Of a stretch of DNA of 64,000 bases, positions 37,719-48,884 are shown piece by piece. The position numbers and the translations under genes were made by a program. The notes under the pieces are model-generated. The model was not told the DNA's origin and made no database searches. It saw only the letters and a list, made by a program, of their open reading frames with translations. Location of the stretch: assembly GCA_002286715.1 (NCBI GenBank), contig NSJX01000022.1:105770-169769 (forward strand), read 5' to 3'. The DNA is from Dentipellis sp. KUC8613. Its lineage: Eukaryota > Basidiomycota > Agaricomycetes > Russulales > Hericiaceae. Position 1 is the first letter of the stretch, and each line of letters begins with the position of its first letter.

Positions 37719-38893
37719 ATGGCCAGCCTCCTCTCCGCTTGTATATGTCGCTCGGCTCTCTCTTCGCACTATAGAGCTACTGCGCGGAGTCTTCATGTTA
37801 GTGCAGTAGGTAAGTGCATGTTTACATTCAGACAGCTAGGGTCATATTGCTGAACGCGAACTGTGTATTAGCGCATAGGGCCAAAAAGTCGCGAAAGGCA
37901 GCCGTTGACTTCGACGGTGACGAGCTCTTCTCGAGCAGCTCGGAGCCCGATGAGCTCTTCCCCACCACGCCGTCTGCGGCCCAGGCCACGTCGACACCCG
38001 CGCCTGCAAGTACTATCACTCCTGCAACAGGCAGTAAGAAGTTGGACGCTGCGACCCGCGCGGCGCGTTTCGAGGAGCTTTTCACTTTCGTGTCTTCGCG
38101 TATCGGACGCACACCCACCGTGAAGGACGCGCTCCAGGTGCGCAACACCGCGTGGGCGCACCTCTTCGGGCTCGCGACCGAGCCCGCGCAGCTCGAGCGC
38201 GTCGCGAACATCTTCAGCGACTGGAAGGAGAGCGGACGCGTGTTTTCTGATAAGCACATTGAGGCTTTCGTTCGTATGTATCACGTTCACGCTCTCGCCT
38301 GGCCTATGCTTACCGCCTTCCGCACAGGCCGCTGCGAAGAGCTGCACTGCCCTGAACTCGCTCTTCGTGTCTTCAGCGACCGCCCGCGGTACGGACTCGA
38401 CCTCGCCACTCCGCGCGCCGCGCGCCGCCTTTTGCACGCGCTGCACCAGGAACACCCGCTCCAGGAATCCGTCACCCTCGCTGCGCTCTGCGCACTCTAT
38501 CGCCTCCCGCCGCTCACTGCCGACCCTATCTCCTGCGCGATGCTCACCGCCGCGTGTCTCCGCGCCGCCGCGCCGCCCGCCACCACCTCTGCAACCCCCG
38601 CCACTTCTATCGTCTCTACGGCTGCGGAGCGCCGTGCCGCGCGCAAGGTCGCAGAGGGTCTGGTCCCTGCGCTGAAGCAGGTGCTCGAGAAGACGCCGCC
38701 GATGCCCGTCCCTCTCCCAGGCCGGGAGCGCGCATTCGAGGATGTGAAGGAGCGCCTGTGGGGCAAGTGGGCGCTGAAGAAGGTCGAGCGCGCGTTGGCG
38801 AGGCAGGGCGCGGATGTTGCGTGGTTGAGGGCCTGGAGGGAGAGCAGTGGGCACGTTGGCAAGGATGAGCGGCCGCTTGCGGTGGCTGCGTGA
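37719..38893 (+). CDS. Mitochondrial helical-repeat protein, function unknown
   Basis: Three exons (37719-37809, 37872-38273, 38328-38893) give 352 residues. The amino terminus MASLLSACICRSALSSHYR has alternating basic and hydroxylated residues without acids, a typical mitochondrial presequence. A Ser/Asp/Glu-rich then Pro/Thr/Ala linker follows. The body is all-helical: ARFEELFTFVSSRIGRTP, RVANIFSDWKESGRVFSDKHIEAFVRR, CPELALRVFSDRPRYGLDL, ARRLLHALHQEHP. The last three pairs resemble degenerate PPR or TPR-like helical hairpins of organelle expression factors or mitoribosomal small-subunit proteins. I cannot name it. The distal part is basic (AAERRAARKVAEGLVPALKQ). Starting at the first ATG keeps the presequence; a later start would lose it. 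Confidence 0.78.
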
Positions 38894-39798
38894 GCGTCTG
38901 TGGTAATGGTATATGCCTTATAATATTTCTTGGTTTGTTTCCGGACGAGAAGTGGTGTCAAGCGAAATCAGGTGCGTTGCTTATGAATATCGGCATACTC
39001 ACAACTATCTGGTGCGCAGACGTCACTGCCTCAAGTGTCAGGATGTTGGCTCAGTCATTTTCTCGTGACTGTGCCTTTTCGGCCCGCTTATGTCTCACAG
39101 CAAACGTCAAAACAACTTATAGGTACCGTGGTCAAAATGACGATCCTCACTCATCATATCATGATCGATTTTATGGCTCATCGGAATCCAGGTCAAAGCG
39201 TTATAGGCTTCCGATGCATCGCGCCAACGCCAGCTCAATGTGACTGAGCTTTCTCAATGAACGAGGGTTTTGAGAGCGTGTGGACGATCCTCCGTCTTCG
39301 TGAAGTGTATCGGAGGTCACTGACAGCTGTCCATCATAGTTTACTCATGATACGCACGGGTGCCTTGCAAATGCGAGGTTTGGCCGAACTTGCTTCTGTG
39401 ACTCGCTCGTGAGTTCGCGTATACTACGCGTTGAGTATGGGCTAACTACTGGTGGAACGATTCGTAGCTATTGCGGTTCCCTTGCCGCGCCACTGACGAT
39501 GCCTTGCTCGCTGCCACCTCGTCCCGGTTACCAGCCTCTGCGGCTGCAATGCGATCTCACGGTGTCATTGGCCATCTCTCCGTCGTGATTCTGATACTTC
39601 GCATCCATTCTAGTATCTATTTATTGCTTTGAAGCCTTCAACAGCGTCTTGCGTTCGCCTCGATCTTTACCCATCCCATACAGATGATTGTTACTTCTGG
39701 CACACCATATATATGAAGCATATCGTCTTCATGCTGTCTCACACCTGCTCTCGATTCTATGCCCGCGCACCCCCCAGCTTAGCCCGTAAAAACATCCC
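38894..39798. other. Intergenic, nothing recognised
   Basis: 3' flank of the mitochondrial protein gene and promoter of DUF6533 copy b. No gene seen. Confidence 0.5.
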
Positions 39799-41512
39799 AT
39801 GGACGCATCTACAGAAAATGCGAAGATGCTTGCCATGCTGTCGGATCTGCAAATCAGTCGATACAATGCGCGTAAGTAAGTCGTTCAGTTCGGCCGTGGT
39901 GAAGTCTCAGGCAGTGGCGGTACGTCAGTGGCAGCGGCGACAATCATTATATTTGATCATGGTGAGAGTTTTCACTCCCTCCGCCTGTCATGGCAGTGAG
40001 TCTGATTTGGTTTGCACCGACAGTGAACACCCTCGGCGAGGAGGTGCGGCGCAATATTTTTCGAGCGATAGGTTCGAGCTGACATGTGTCAGGTCGAGTT
40101 GATCTGGGCAAGTGAATCTTTCTGAGTCTTTTCTGGCCGCTCAGACTGTCCGACGTACAGAAAGAGCGCCCGTCGTGGGGGTCGGTGCTATTCATTCTCG
40201 TGAGTGTTGTGGTACATGGAGCTTTGTAGTTTTGACCTACAGATATGAACATATCAGAATCGTTACTATGGACTTTTCGCTGCCATGTGAGTTGAGTTGC
40301 CCAATCGTTCCCTCCATTTGTTCATGACGAGCTTCGCAAAGCTTCAATACATACAGTGAGCCTGCTTGCCCCTGCGATTGTGCGGGAAAACTTATAAACT
40401 CGTGTAGCATCTTTATCAAATGGACTTTCGATTTCGGTGCGTGTATGCGCTTCTGATGATCGAACTGTGCTGACACGTTGGATGGTAGTTGTAGGTATTT
40501 TTGTCTCATTCCTTCATGTCGTATCTGTCCTCCTTGCTGACCCGAACATCTCGTATAGCTGTGAGTCCATGTTTCATGGCATCAGAAACTCTATTGAAAT
40601 CGTCGTTCGCTAGGTCACTTCTGGATCAAATGGCAAAGCTGGACCGCCGTCTTCACCACGACTGCTATAACACAACGTGAGCTGACACGCCACAGTCCCA
40701 TGCGTCGTTTGATGATGATTCCCTCAACAACAGTGGTGCTGATACTGCGCATCCGCGCCATGTATTCCAACGATCGTTCCATGACCATCGTGATGTGCAT
40801 CGCCTTCGTGTTCTCGTTGACGTCGTGCACGGTGATCATGAATGAAGCAATCCGAGAAATATCAGGTCTGTCTCCACGATTCAATGCATATGCATCACCA
40901 TGTCATACTGATACTCGCCGTCGTGGTACAAATCTCTTTTCCCGCAGTGACGGTCATGAGTGTGTCTGGACGCACGTTCTGCAGGCCGAGCTCTGCGCCG
41001 GCAACTCTTCCGGCTTACTTCATTCCGGTAATAGTATTCGAGACGTTTCTGTTCGGCCTGGCCGTTGTGAAGTGGGTCCGGGATGTTGGGTTCCGCCTGT
41101 CGTCGCGTGCATTCGCACCGGCTCTTTTGCACATCCTGGTGCTCGACTCTGTCGTCTACTTCATCGTGTGCGTATTTTCCGCGCTTCATATGCATGCCGC
41201 CACTACAGCTCATCTTTATTATAATGCGCGCTTCCAGCATGACGGCAGCGTATGCGATGAATGCATTGCTGTGGATAGTGAAGCCGGTTCGTTTTACATA
41301 TCCTTTCCATATATACGACCTGCAACTCATACTGTCATCGTGAACCCCACCAGGAAGTCCCAGAGCTCCCGATCGGTTTCGTCATAGCGTTGGCATGTGT
41401 GATGGGCGACCGTCTCATTCTCAACATCCGAGCCCGCCATATTCGTACAACACAGCACCCATCGGTCTTTACATTGGGGCGCGATCTCGACCCAGATCCA
41501 GAACGTACGTGA
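39799..41512 (+). CDS. DUF6533-type multi-pass membrane protein (copy b)
   Basis: Paralogue of the gene at 5403-7106, with the same exon order. Exon 1 encodes MDASTENAKMLAMLSDLQISRYNAR. Exon 2 (GGTSVAAATIIIFDH), exon 3 (NTLGEE) and exon 4 (VELIW) rebuild the DUF6533 signature, followed by SWGSVLFIL and NRYYGLFAAM. Downstream are FWIKWQSWTAVFTT-like, LRIRAMYSNDRSMTIVM, VTVMSVSGRTFC, AYFIPVIVFETFLFGLAVVKWVRDVG, several helices, and ELPIGFVIALACVMGDRLILNIRAR at the carboxy end, close to copy a. The stop TGA is at 41510-41512. One intron (40108-40160) appears to use a GC donor. Function is unknown for the whole family; membrane location is predicted from the hydrophobic segments. Confidence 0.82.
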
Positions 41513-41794
41513 AGAAAGCCTCAAGCTGGGTTTTGAGAGCTGCGTTATACGTTCCTTTATCTTTATCAGTGTCTATTTACGATTCTGCAGGGACAGAATA
41601 GTTATTGGTCTATCTCTATAGAGACAATCGAATCACACTGCACTTGCTGTGTTCTAGGCGTCGCATATCGGCTTGAGCCACTACAGTTCCCCTGCCGATT
41701 CATTAGCAACTTCTCATTGATATAGGCGCATATCTTCCCATGAACGTGCGCGTTGATCTATTGCGTATACTCATTGGTATCCACGTACAGGCGG

Positions 41795-42053
41795 CACCTC
41801 TCAAACGACCGTCGGCAATTTCTAAAACCTCCGACAAATGCAACTTCGGAACCTCCTGTCGTATTCACGAAGCACTACGCTATCTATATCCCTCCTCTTC
41901 TGCGCTTCGTCAAGGACTATTCCCGTCGCTACGTGCTCCCCTGCATAATACGGTAAGTACTTACCGTCGGCTTCCATCCTTTCTGATCGGGGGATGCTAA
42001 ATGCAATGTACTTTCACCTCGTCGGTATGAAATGAGCCTCCCGCGTGACGATT
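41795..42053 (+). repeat. Duplicated upstream block, copy near P450 copy 3
   Basis: About 260 bp here align with 45243-45489. Shared words, in the same order, include CACCTCTCAA, CTCCG-CAAA-GCA-CTTCGGA, CCTCTTCTGCGC, ATCCTTTCTGATCGGG and AAATG-GCCTC. Where copy 4 has TATAAAATG, this copy has GTATGAAATG, so the TATA word is lost. Here the block ends about 430 bp before the P450 start codon; in copy 4 it ends about 14 bp before it. Confidence 0.75.
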
Positions 42054-42481
42054 ATAAGCCCGGCTTCCACCCATGATCCTCGGCATCCTATGGTCGGCCG
42101 CCGCTTTCTCTGCTGTTTCTTCGTATGAGGACAACAGGTAGGCAAGAGCGTGAGCTACATCCAGGCCTTCCGACGTCGATTCTTGGAAGTTCTTCTCGGA
42201 CGTGTGCGACCTGCCGAAGAACCAAACATAGGTGTTCAATTGACCTATCGGACACAGTTTTACATGGGACCATATACATACAGCAATTGACATTCACATC
42301 GGTACTGCCCAGGGCTCGGACGTCCCGCGCATCAAGCGTCTATGTCGCCGGGTTAGCTATTCATTCAGAATTGAAAGCCGCCGTCCATGGATTGGGTGGC
42401 GCAATTTGGGTCCAAGACCCTTGCCGCCCAGCGTTTGAAGACTTATTAAGGACCATGCTCCCTTGCTCATACAACAACAAT
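42054..42481. other. Extra sequence between duplicated promoter block and P450 copy 3
   Basis: About 430 bp without counterpart upstream of P450 copy 4. An open frame from 42125 runs in frame into the P450, but the P450 membrane anchor begins at 42482, so I treat the upstream part as leader or inserted sequence. Confidence 0.4.
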
Positions 42482-44727
42482 ATGTCAGATGCCATTTTCT
42501 ACGGCTTTCTAGCTCTTATCCCGCTTGGTTTGTTCTATGCTCAGTCCATAGGCCGACGAGAATTTGGGTTGCCTCCTGGCCCTCCGACACTACCCATTCT
42601 AGGCAACATCCATCAATTTCCCAAGAATCATCCTCATCTCAAGTATGCATTTGACCTTCCATTTTGTACCGTTGTCACCGACTCATACATGCACAGGTTC
42701 ATGGAATGGGGGCGAGAATATGGCGGAATTTTTTCAGTGCGCCCCCTCTTCGCTGGCTTCCGTCTATTACACTGATTCTCCGCACTCAGCTGAAAGTCAG
42801 CTCACGAACAGTAATTGTGATCTCAGACAGACGGATTGCTCGCGACCTGCTGGAGAGCAAAGGTGCATCGACCTCCAGCCGTCCCCCAAGCCACTTTGGC
42901 AAGCTTGTTACGGGGATGCGAAGCATTGTGTTCATGCCATATTGTATGTCTTCCCATATTCCATTGATAGCATAGACTGATTCTGCGCCCGTTCTCACTG
43001 TCAGCGCAGGATTTGAGGCGTGTGCAGCGTCTTGTCCACAATATGCTCAGCAAAGACGCATGCAACAATCACCTGCCGATCCAGAGTGCAGAAGCCACAC
43101 AACTGATGTACGATTTTCTGAAGCAGCCCGACGTGAGCATGAGTTTTGCATCCGTATATCCTTGGTTTGAACCCTGCTTTGCAGCAATTCTATGACCATG
43201 TAAATCGCTACACAAGCTCGGTCATAACGTCCGTCCTCGCTGGCGTTCGCTCGCCGCGCATCACGAGCCCAATTGTTGTTGCGTTTATCGATTATGTCCA
43301 CAAATGGGCGGGGTTGATGGAGCCAGCGGCACATCCGCCTGTTGACGTCTTTCCCATCCTGAAGTATGTTCCAGAGCGCTGGGCATCTTGGAAAACAATT
43401 GTACGCGACGTGCGCGCGGGCCAGCGCCGGTTGTATTTCAGCCTGATCGGGAGCTGCGAACGACGCGTCGCCGCAGATCAGCGAAATGGGAGCTTTCTCG
43501 AAGACGTAGTTGCAAATCTGGAAAAATACGGTATCGATAGGGAAACCGCGGCGTGCGTTCAATTCGCTTTTGAACACCCATTCCTGTGTCGACGCCTTCT
43601 ATTGTAGGTGCACCTGTGGAGTCTTGATGGAAGGCGGTACGGAGACGACGGCGACGTACCTTCACCACTTCATGTTGCTGATGGTGAATCATCCCGAAAT
43701 ACAATCGAAAGCGCAGCGCGAGGTCGACGGGATCGTCGGAGAAGATCGAACCCCCACACTTGACGATTTTGAGAGCCTACCGTACGTACAGGCAGTCATG
43801 AGCGAGGTACGTTAGTAAATGGCCAGTCCGCATGGGATTTACGACGCTGATATGACGGCGTATCGGCAGGTTTTTCGCATGAGACCTCCACTGCAGCTAG
43901 GCGTCCCGCATTACAGCATCGCAGATGAAGTTGTAAGCGATGTGTTCATATGTCTTGTGTTTCTCACCAAGACCGCTTCGAAGGTGGACAATTACCTGAT
44001 CCCGAAGAATTCGACCATCTTCACGAACATATGTCAGTCTTCCTTCGCCCACACGTAACAATAGGTCTCACATTTTCGCAGGGGCTATGAATCATGATCC
44101 CGAGGCGTTCGATCAACCCGAGCGTTTCGACCCTGACAGATTTTTGATCCCTGAACTTCGAAGGAAGGCGGGCATGAAAGATACGGCAGACGATTCTGAC
44201 TGGGATTTACCTTTCGGCTACGGACGGGTGAGTCCCCTGTGGTGTACCAAATCCTCTGGCTGTTGTCGTGCACTGAGATTATCAACGAACACCCCTAGCG
44301 GTTTTGTGTCGGAATACACCTGGCGAAATCTTCGTTGGTAAGTGTTTTGTTGGGCTGGCTGCCTTTCTTCATCTCATGTGACGATCAATGCAGAAACTCA
44401 ATGTGATGAATTTCCTCTGGGCGTTCGACTTTAGACACGCTATCGATCCTGTGAGCAAAGAGAAGATCGCAGCAGATGTCAACGGCTACATGCAAGTGAG
44501 ATATCCCAGCCCATCCAGCTAATCGTACAAATCTGATCGTCTTCTGCTAGGGCGCGACGCTCGCCGCTTTGCCATTCATCTGCGACATTCAACCACGTAG
44601 CACCGCCCGTGCGCAGATAATTGAGCAGAGCTTCATTCGCGCAAGGAGCATCTATGAACCATTCGAGAAGGAGCTGTCGCCAGAGGACCTTGCGTACGTG
44701 CGGTCCGCGAACGCGAAGCATATCTAG
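42482..44727 (+). CDS. Cytochrome P450 (copy 3), apparently intact
   Basis: Complete P450 with the same exon plan as copy 2. Anchor MSDAIFYGFLALIPLGLFYA, hinge LPPGPP and ILGNIHQFP, mini-exon FMEWGREYGGIFS, SSRTVIVISDRRIARDLLE, the HLPIQSAEATQLMYDFLK exon, AHPPVDVFPILKYVPERW, I-helix GGTETTAT, K-helix ExxR (EVFR) across an intron, FDPDRFLIPE, FGYGR, and the 39-nt exon 44299-44337 (RFCVGIHLAKSSL) with the heme cysteine. NVMNFLWAFDF and the final exon with CDIQPRS follow; the stop is at 44725-44727. It is the closest relative of copy 2 in this window. Substrate unknown; it lies 1 kb downstream of DUF6533 copy b. Confidence 0.9.
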
Positions 44728-45242
44728 TTTCCAGTATTTGAGTTCTTGGTCTCATATCTGAAGCATGCATAGTCCCCGAAAGTGTCGATGGGCTCGAGCC
44801 CATCCGGCCTTGACCGCCCGTATTGCCGCACAGCCCTGGCCCTAGAGCTTGCTTCAAGTAGCAACCGGATAAGCCTTTTCACGGCCTCACCGTTGCATCT
44901 TGCCCTGCTCCCTTGATGGACCGCGAATAAGATCCCAAATAACTCCCGTAGCCTCTTCACGATAGCATTGAGGTGTATACAGGCAAGTTCGAACCTCTTG
45001 ATTCACTTGTTCCATACTCCGTCGTCTATCGCGGCGAAGCGCTTCGTTGATGACACACTACAGGGGTCTTCCAGCGCACCATATACAGTGCGCATGTGCA
45101 TCGAACCTGGCGAATATTTGAATTCCATGGCGATTTATTCTCATTGCTAGATGCACATACACTCCCGTTGACGTGTACAGTGGCCCTTCGAGTTACTCTT
45201 CAACTCCGCACTACCCAATTTGTCCTTTCATTTCATCAGTGA
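44728..45242. other. Intergenic, nothing recognised
   Basis: 3' flank of P450 copy 3; no gene seen. Confidence 0.5.
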
Positions 45243-45489
45243 CACCTCTCAAGTGACTATCAGTAATACCCTCCGGCAAACGCAGCTTCGGAGACCCCTC
45301 CCAATGCAGGGTGTTGCCTTCTTTTACCCCTCTTCTGCGCCTTGTCTACGGACTTTTCCCATCACCTTGTGCTCTTGTGTGTAATGCGGTAGGTGCCGTT
45401 GGCTTCTATCCTTTCTGATCGGGCGTGCTACACACCGTGTAGTCCTCAGCTTGTTGCTATAAAATGGGCCTCACCAGTGACAGTCAATT
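45243..45489 (+). repeat. Duplicated upstream block, copy at the P450 copy 4 promoter
   Basis: The better preserved copy of the block described at 41795-42053. It lies directly before the P450 copy 4 start and contains its TATA box, so it is probably the original promoter unit of this P450 lineage. Confidence 0.75.
45458..45464 (+). promoter_or_regulatory. TATA box of P450 copy 4
   Basis: TATAAAA overlaps the upstream in-frame ATG at 45464, so that ATG is unlikely to be in the mRNA. This favours the ATG at 45503 as the real start. Confidence 0.6.
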
Positions 45490-45502
45490 GGGACCTACGC
45501 CT

Positions 45503-47703
45503 ATGGCATTCGTTGTTCTGTTCTCCGCCGTGGGGCTTCTCTTCCTTCTGATTCTCCGTGCGAGGAAGATAGGCAGGCGAGAACCCGGTCTGCCTCCTGG
45601 CCCTCCGACGGTTCCGATCCTCGGGAATCTGCATCAGTTTCCGAGGGAGAACGTCCATGTTAAGTATGTTGTTCATTCTCTACTGCATGAAAAGTATTGA
45701 CCAGGGAGCTCAGGCTTACGGAATGGGCAAGGGCGTATGGCGGCATTATTTCGGTGGGTTGTGCTGTCGGCTGCTGCAGGCGCTCGTCACTGAAGTCAAG
45801 CCTGCAGCTTAAGATTAGTTCAGGAACGGTTATCGTGCTATCAAATCCTCGCGTTGTGCAAGATCTTATGGAAGCTCGGAGTTCAACGACAGCGAACCGT
45901 CCTGCAAGTCATTTCGGAGACTTAGTGACAGGAGGGAAATCGTTGGTCATCATGAAGCATGGTTCGCCTGACTCCTCGTCTCTTTCGCGTCGCTCTCTCA
46001 AATTATTATCCCTGCAGATTCCGCCTGGAGACGTAGCCGACGCATTGCGTCTGAAATGTTGACGAAGTCAGCTTGTGCAAAGCACCTACCGATCCAGCAC
46101 GCCGAGGCGACACAAGTCATGTGGGATCTGCTGAAGGAGCCAGACGTAAGTGCTCATTTGACAGATCGGGAACTCGTCCATCGTGGTGACCGTGTGCATA
46201 CAGCGATTCTTTGATCACATCAACCGTTACAGTAACTCGGTGATCACGTCGATACTGGCTGGAGTTCGGTCACCCCGCGCCTCAAGCGCCAGTGTCGTCG
46301 GTTTCTACAATGTTATACACAAGTGGACGGCACTCATGGAGCCTGGAGCACACCCGCCTGTCGATCTCTTCCCTATCCTCAAGCACGTTCCAGAGCGCTG
46401 GGCGTCATGGAAGAGTCTGTGCCGAGAGATCCGCGCCCTTCAACGTGCCGTTTACTTCGGTTTGCTTGATCGATGTGAGACCCGTATTGCGAATGAGAAG
46501 CAAAACGGCAGCTTCCTGGAAGACGTGTTGGAGCACCTGGATTCTTACGGCATCGACAGGGAAATAGCGGGGTGCGTGTATGACAAAAGCATATTAGCGA
46601 CATTATCTGACAATTGCTTTTCTAGATATCTTTGTGGTACATTACTGGAAGGAGGCTCCGAGACAACCGCGACTTTCGTTCTCAACTTCATTTTGTTCAT
46701 GGTCAATTATCCTCTCGTCCAGGCCAAGGCCCAAGAGGAGGTGGATCGTATCATTGGGGCTGACAGAACTCCCGTCGTCGATGACTTCGAGCACCTTCCA
46801 TATGTCCAGGCGCTAGTAAAAGAGGTACGAGCGAAGCATCGGAATCAAATGCAATGTCGTACTTATTGGCTGCATGCGGAAGTTATTCCGCATAAGACCC
46901 CCTGTACAAATGGGGGTGCCCCATTCGTCAACTGCAGACGAAACGGTGAGCCCGTTTGCGTCTGGAATGTGGCCCTGTGTCTGAATATGATTAAGGTTCA
47001 TGGCTACGTCGTCCCGAAAGACAGTGTTCTGATCGTGAATCTTTGTGAGTGTACACCCTTCATATCTTGCATACGCTTACCCCGTTGGTTAGGGGCTATT
47101 GGTCACGATCCGAGCGCTTTCGACGATCCCGAGTCCTTCGATCCAGAACGATTTTTGAAGTCCGAATTCGGCACCAAGCCTGGAGCTGATGACTATGGGC
47201 GCCGCCATGACCTAGCTTTTGGCTTTGGGCGGGTAAGTTCTTCATTACCACCTGACGTCCTTATCTGATGCGCGATACGTAGCGTCTGTGCGTCGGTATG
47301 CGTTTAGCCGAGGCGTCTCTGGTGCGGAGCGCAATCTATCTTGTGGAGTATCCTTACGAATAGATTTCACAGGCATTGAACATTATGAATCTGTTGTGGG
47401 CGTTCGATTTCTTACCGGCGATAGATCCCGCGACGAAACAGCCTGTAAAGCCGAGCCTGGACAACTACACAAAGGTACTCGGTCATTTTCTAAACCATCG
47501 GTGTCCAAATACGTTTAACCCTTCAACGTCAGGGCGTTACTCTTACTCCGCTGCCGTTCACCTGCAACATCCATCCCAGGAACTCCGAGCGCGTTAAACT
47601 CGTCGAGGAGAATTTCGCTGAGGCACGGAGCGTGTTTGAACAGTTCGAGTACGAGATATCTGCAGAAGATGCAGAGCACGTCCGCTCGTTGCCGAGGAAA
47701 TAA
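45503..47703 (+). CDS. Cytochrome P450 (copy 4), apparently intact
   Basis: The most divergent of the five P450s but complete. The start MAFVVLFSAVGLLFLLILRA is a membrane anchor; an in-frame ATG 13 codons upstream overlaps the TATA box and is rejected. Then LPPGPP, ILGNLHQFPRE, LTEWARAYGGIIS, SSGTVIVLSNPRVVQDLME, HLPIQHAEATQVMWDLLKE, AHPPVDLFPILKHVPERW, I-helix GGSETTAT, ExxR across an intron before IRPPVQMGVPHSS, VHGYVVPKDSVLIVNL, FDPERFLKSEF, FGFGR, the 39-nt exon 47283-47321 (RLCVGMRLAEASL, heme cysteine), and LNIMNLLWAFDF. The stop TAA is at 47701-47703. It lies in tandem between copies 3 and 5. Confidence 0.9.
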
Positions 47704-47948
47704 GTACAAAGTTGAAGTTGTTGGAGGGAGGTTGTTTGACAGATGGAAGTCATTCACGGTACTTCAATCACTTCCATCTGTGTTCTCCATGCGGCCGTGT
47801 GCGAGAGTTGGAACGAGAGAGGTACCGTATCTGCCAATGCTCACACGTACAGGGACCTTTGGTCATATGAATCCGAAAGGCAGATGATTAATGCCGTCTT
47901 GAAATCGATCTGTATAGTGATATTCTTGTCTGCCGCCAATCGGTACTC

Positions 47949-47955
47949 TATAAAT
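47949..47955 (+). promoter_or_regulatory. TATA box of P450 copy 5
   Basis: TATAAAT, 36 bp before the ATG of P450 copy 5, with the same spacing as at the other copies. Confidence 0.5.
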
Positions 47956-47990
47956 GTCGCCCTGGGCTCAAGGTACGTGACAGAGGCGAT

Positions 47991-48815
47991 ATGTCTTCTC
48001 TTCCCTACATCTGTGCTGCTACCATCATAATTGCGTTGCTCTACGTCCGGACCGTAGGAAGACGTGAAGCCGGACTGCCCCCCGGGCCTCCGACTCTTCC
48101 TATCCTGGGCAACATTCACCAATTCCCTACAACCCTCCCTCATCTCAGGTTTTTCTTCAATCTCTCTGGCACCATATACTACTTATCCGTATGTATACAG
48201 GTTCATGGAATGGGCGAAACAATATGGTAGCATTTTCTCGGTACGCACTGCCTCTCGCTAACGCCCGCCCATTGCGCTAACGTACCCCAGTTGAAAGTGA
48301 GCTCGCAAACGATCGTCGTCGTCTCCGATGCGCGAATTGCCAGAGATCTTCTGGAGACAAAAGGGTCCTCGACTTCAAGCCGCCCCCCAAGCCACTTCAA
48401 CGAGCTAGTCACAGGCAGGCAGTACATGGCCCTCATGCAGAATAGTACGTATTTCGGCGGTCCACGGTCAGCATGCGCATTCAGAATTCGAAGCTGACTG
48501 TCAATCTTAGCGCCGCATTGGAGGCGCGTACGCCGTCTAGCACACAACATGCTCAGCAAGGATGCATGTGCCAGGCACTTGCCGATACAAGCCGCAGAAG
48601 CTACGCAGCTAATGTATGACTTCCTGAAGCAGCCTGACGTGAGTGCAAGAATTCTAGACCTGCCCAAATTACCCATAGTACTGAGCAATTGTAAATTATG
48701 TAGGATTTCTTCGACCATGTCACCCGTTACACCAGCTCAGTGATCTCGTCTGTTCTCGCGGGCATACGATCACCACGTACCACAAGTCCCATCCTCACTG
48801 ACTTCAACAACTTTG
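47991..48815 (+). pseudogene. Cytochrome P450 (copy 5), 5' part, split by retrotransposon
   Basis: Anchor MSSLPYICAATIIIALLYV, hinge LPPGPP, ILGNIHQFP, FMEWAKQYGSIFS, SSQTIVVVSDARIARDLLE, HLPIQAAEATQLMYDFLKQP and YTSSVISSVLAGIRSPR are intact, with good splice sites. The exon breaks off in DFNNFV at 48815, where the LTR begins. CTTTG (48811-48815) is the target site duplicated at 58281-58285. Without the insertion the exon would read straight on into the 3' part, so the gene was functional or nearly so when it was hit. As it stands it cannot make a full P450 unless the whole 9.5-kb insert is removed. Confidence 0.92.
48811..48815. repeat. 5-bp target site duplication (left), CTTTG
   Basis: Matches CTTTG at 58281-58285, directly flanking the two LTR ends (TG...CA). 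Five bp is the usual size for Ty3/Gypsy integrases. Confidence 0.9.
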
Positions 48816-48884
48816 TGTAACCCTGTGAGGTTACCACGTGTCTCTCCTAGGCAACCACGTGCTGGTTGCGCGTTCCCTGTTTAT

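Noticed and set aside
37868..38854. 328-codon minus-strand frame
   Set aside because: Antisense to the mitochondrial protein, which has a presequence and consistent splicing.
39799..40110. Apparent frameshift in DUF6533 copy b before VELIW
   Set aside because: Resolved by a short intron (GTGCGG to GTGTCAG) matched by an equivalent intron in copy a.
45464..45502. Upstream in-frame ATG of P450 copy 4
   Set aside because: It overlaps the TATA box, so it should lie before the transcription start.
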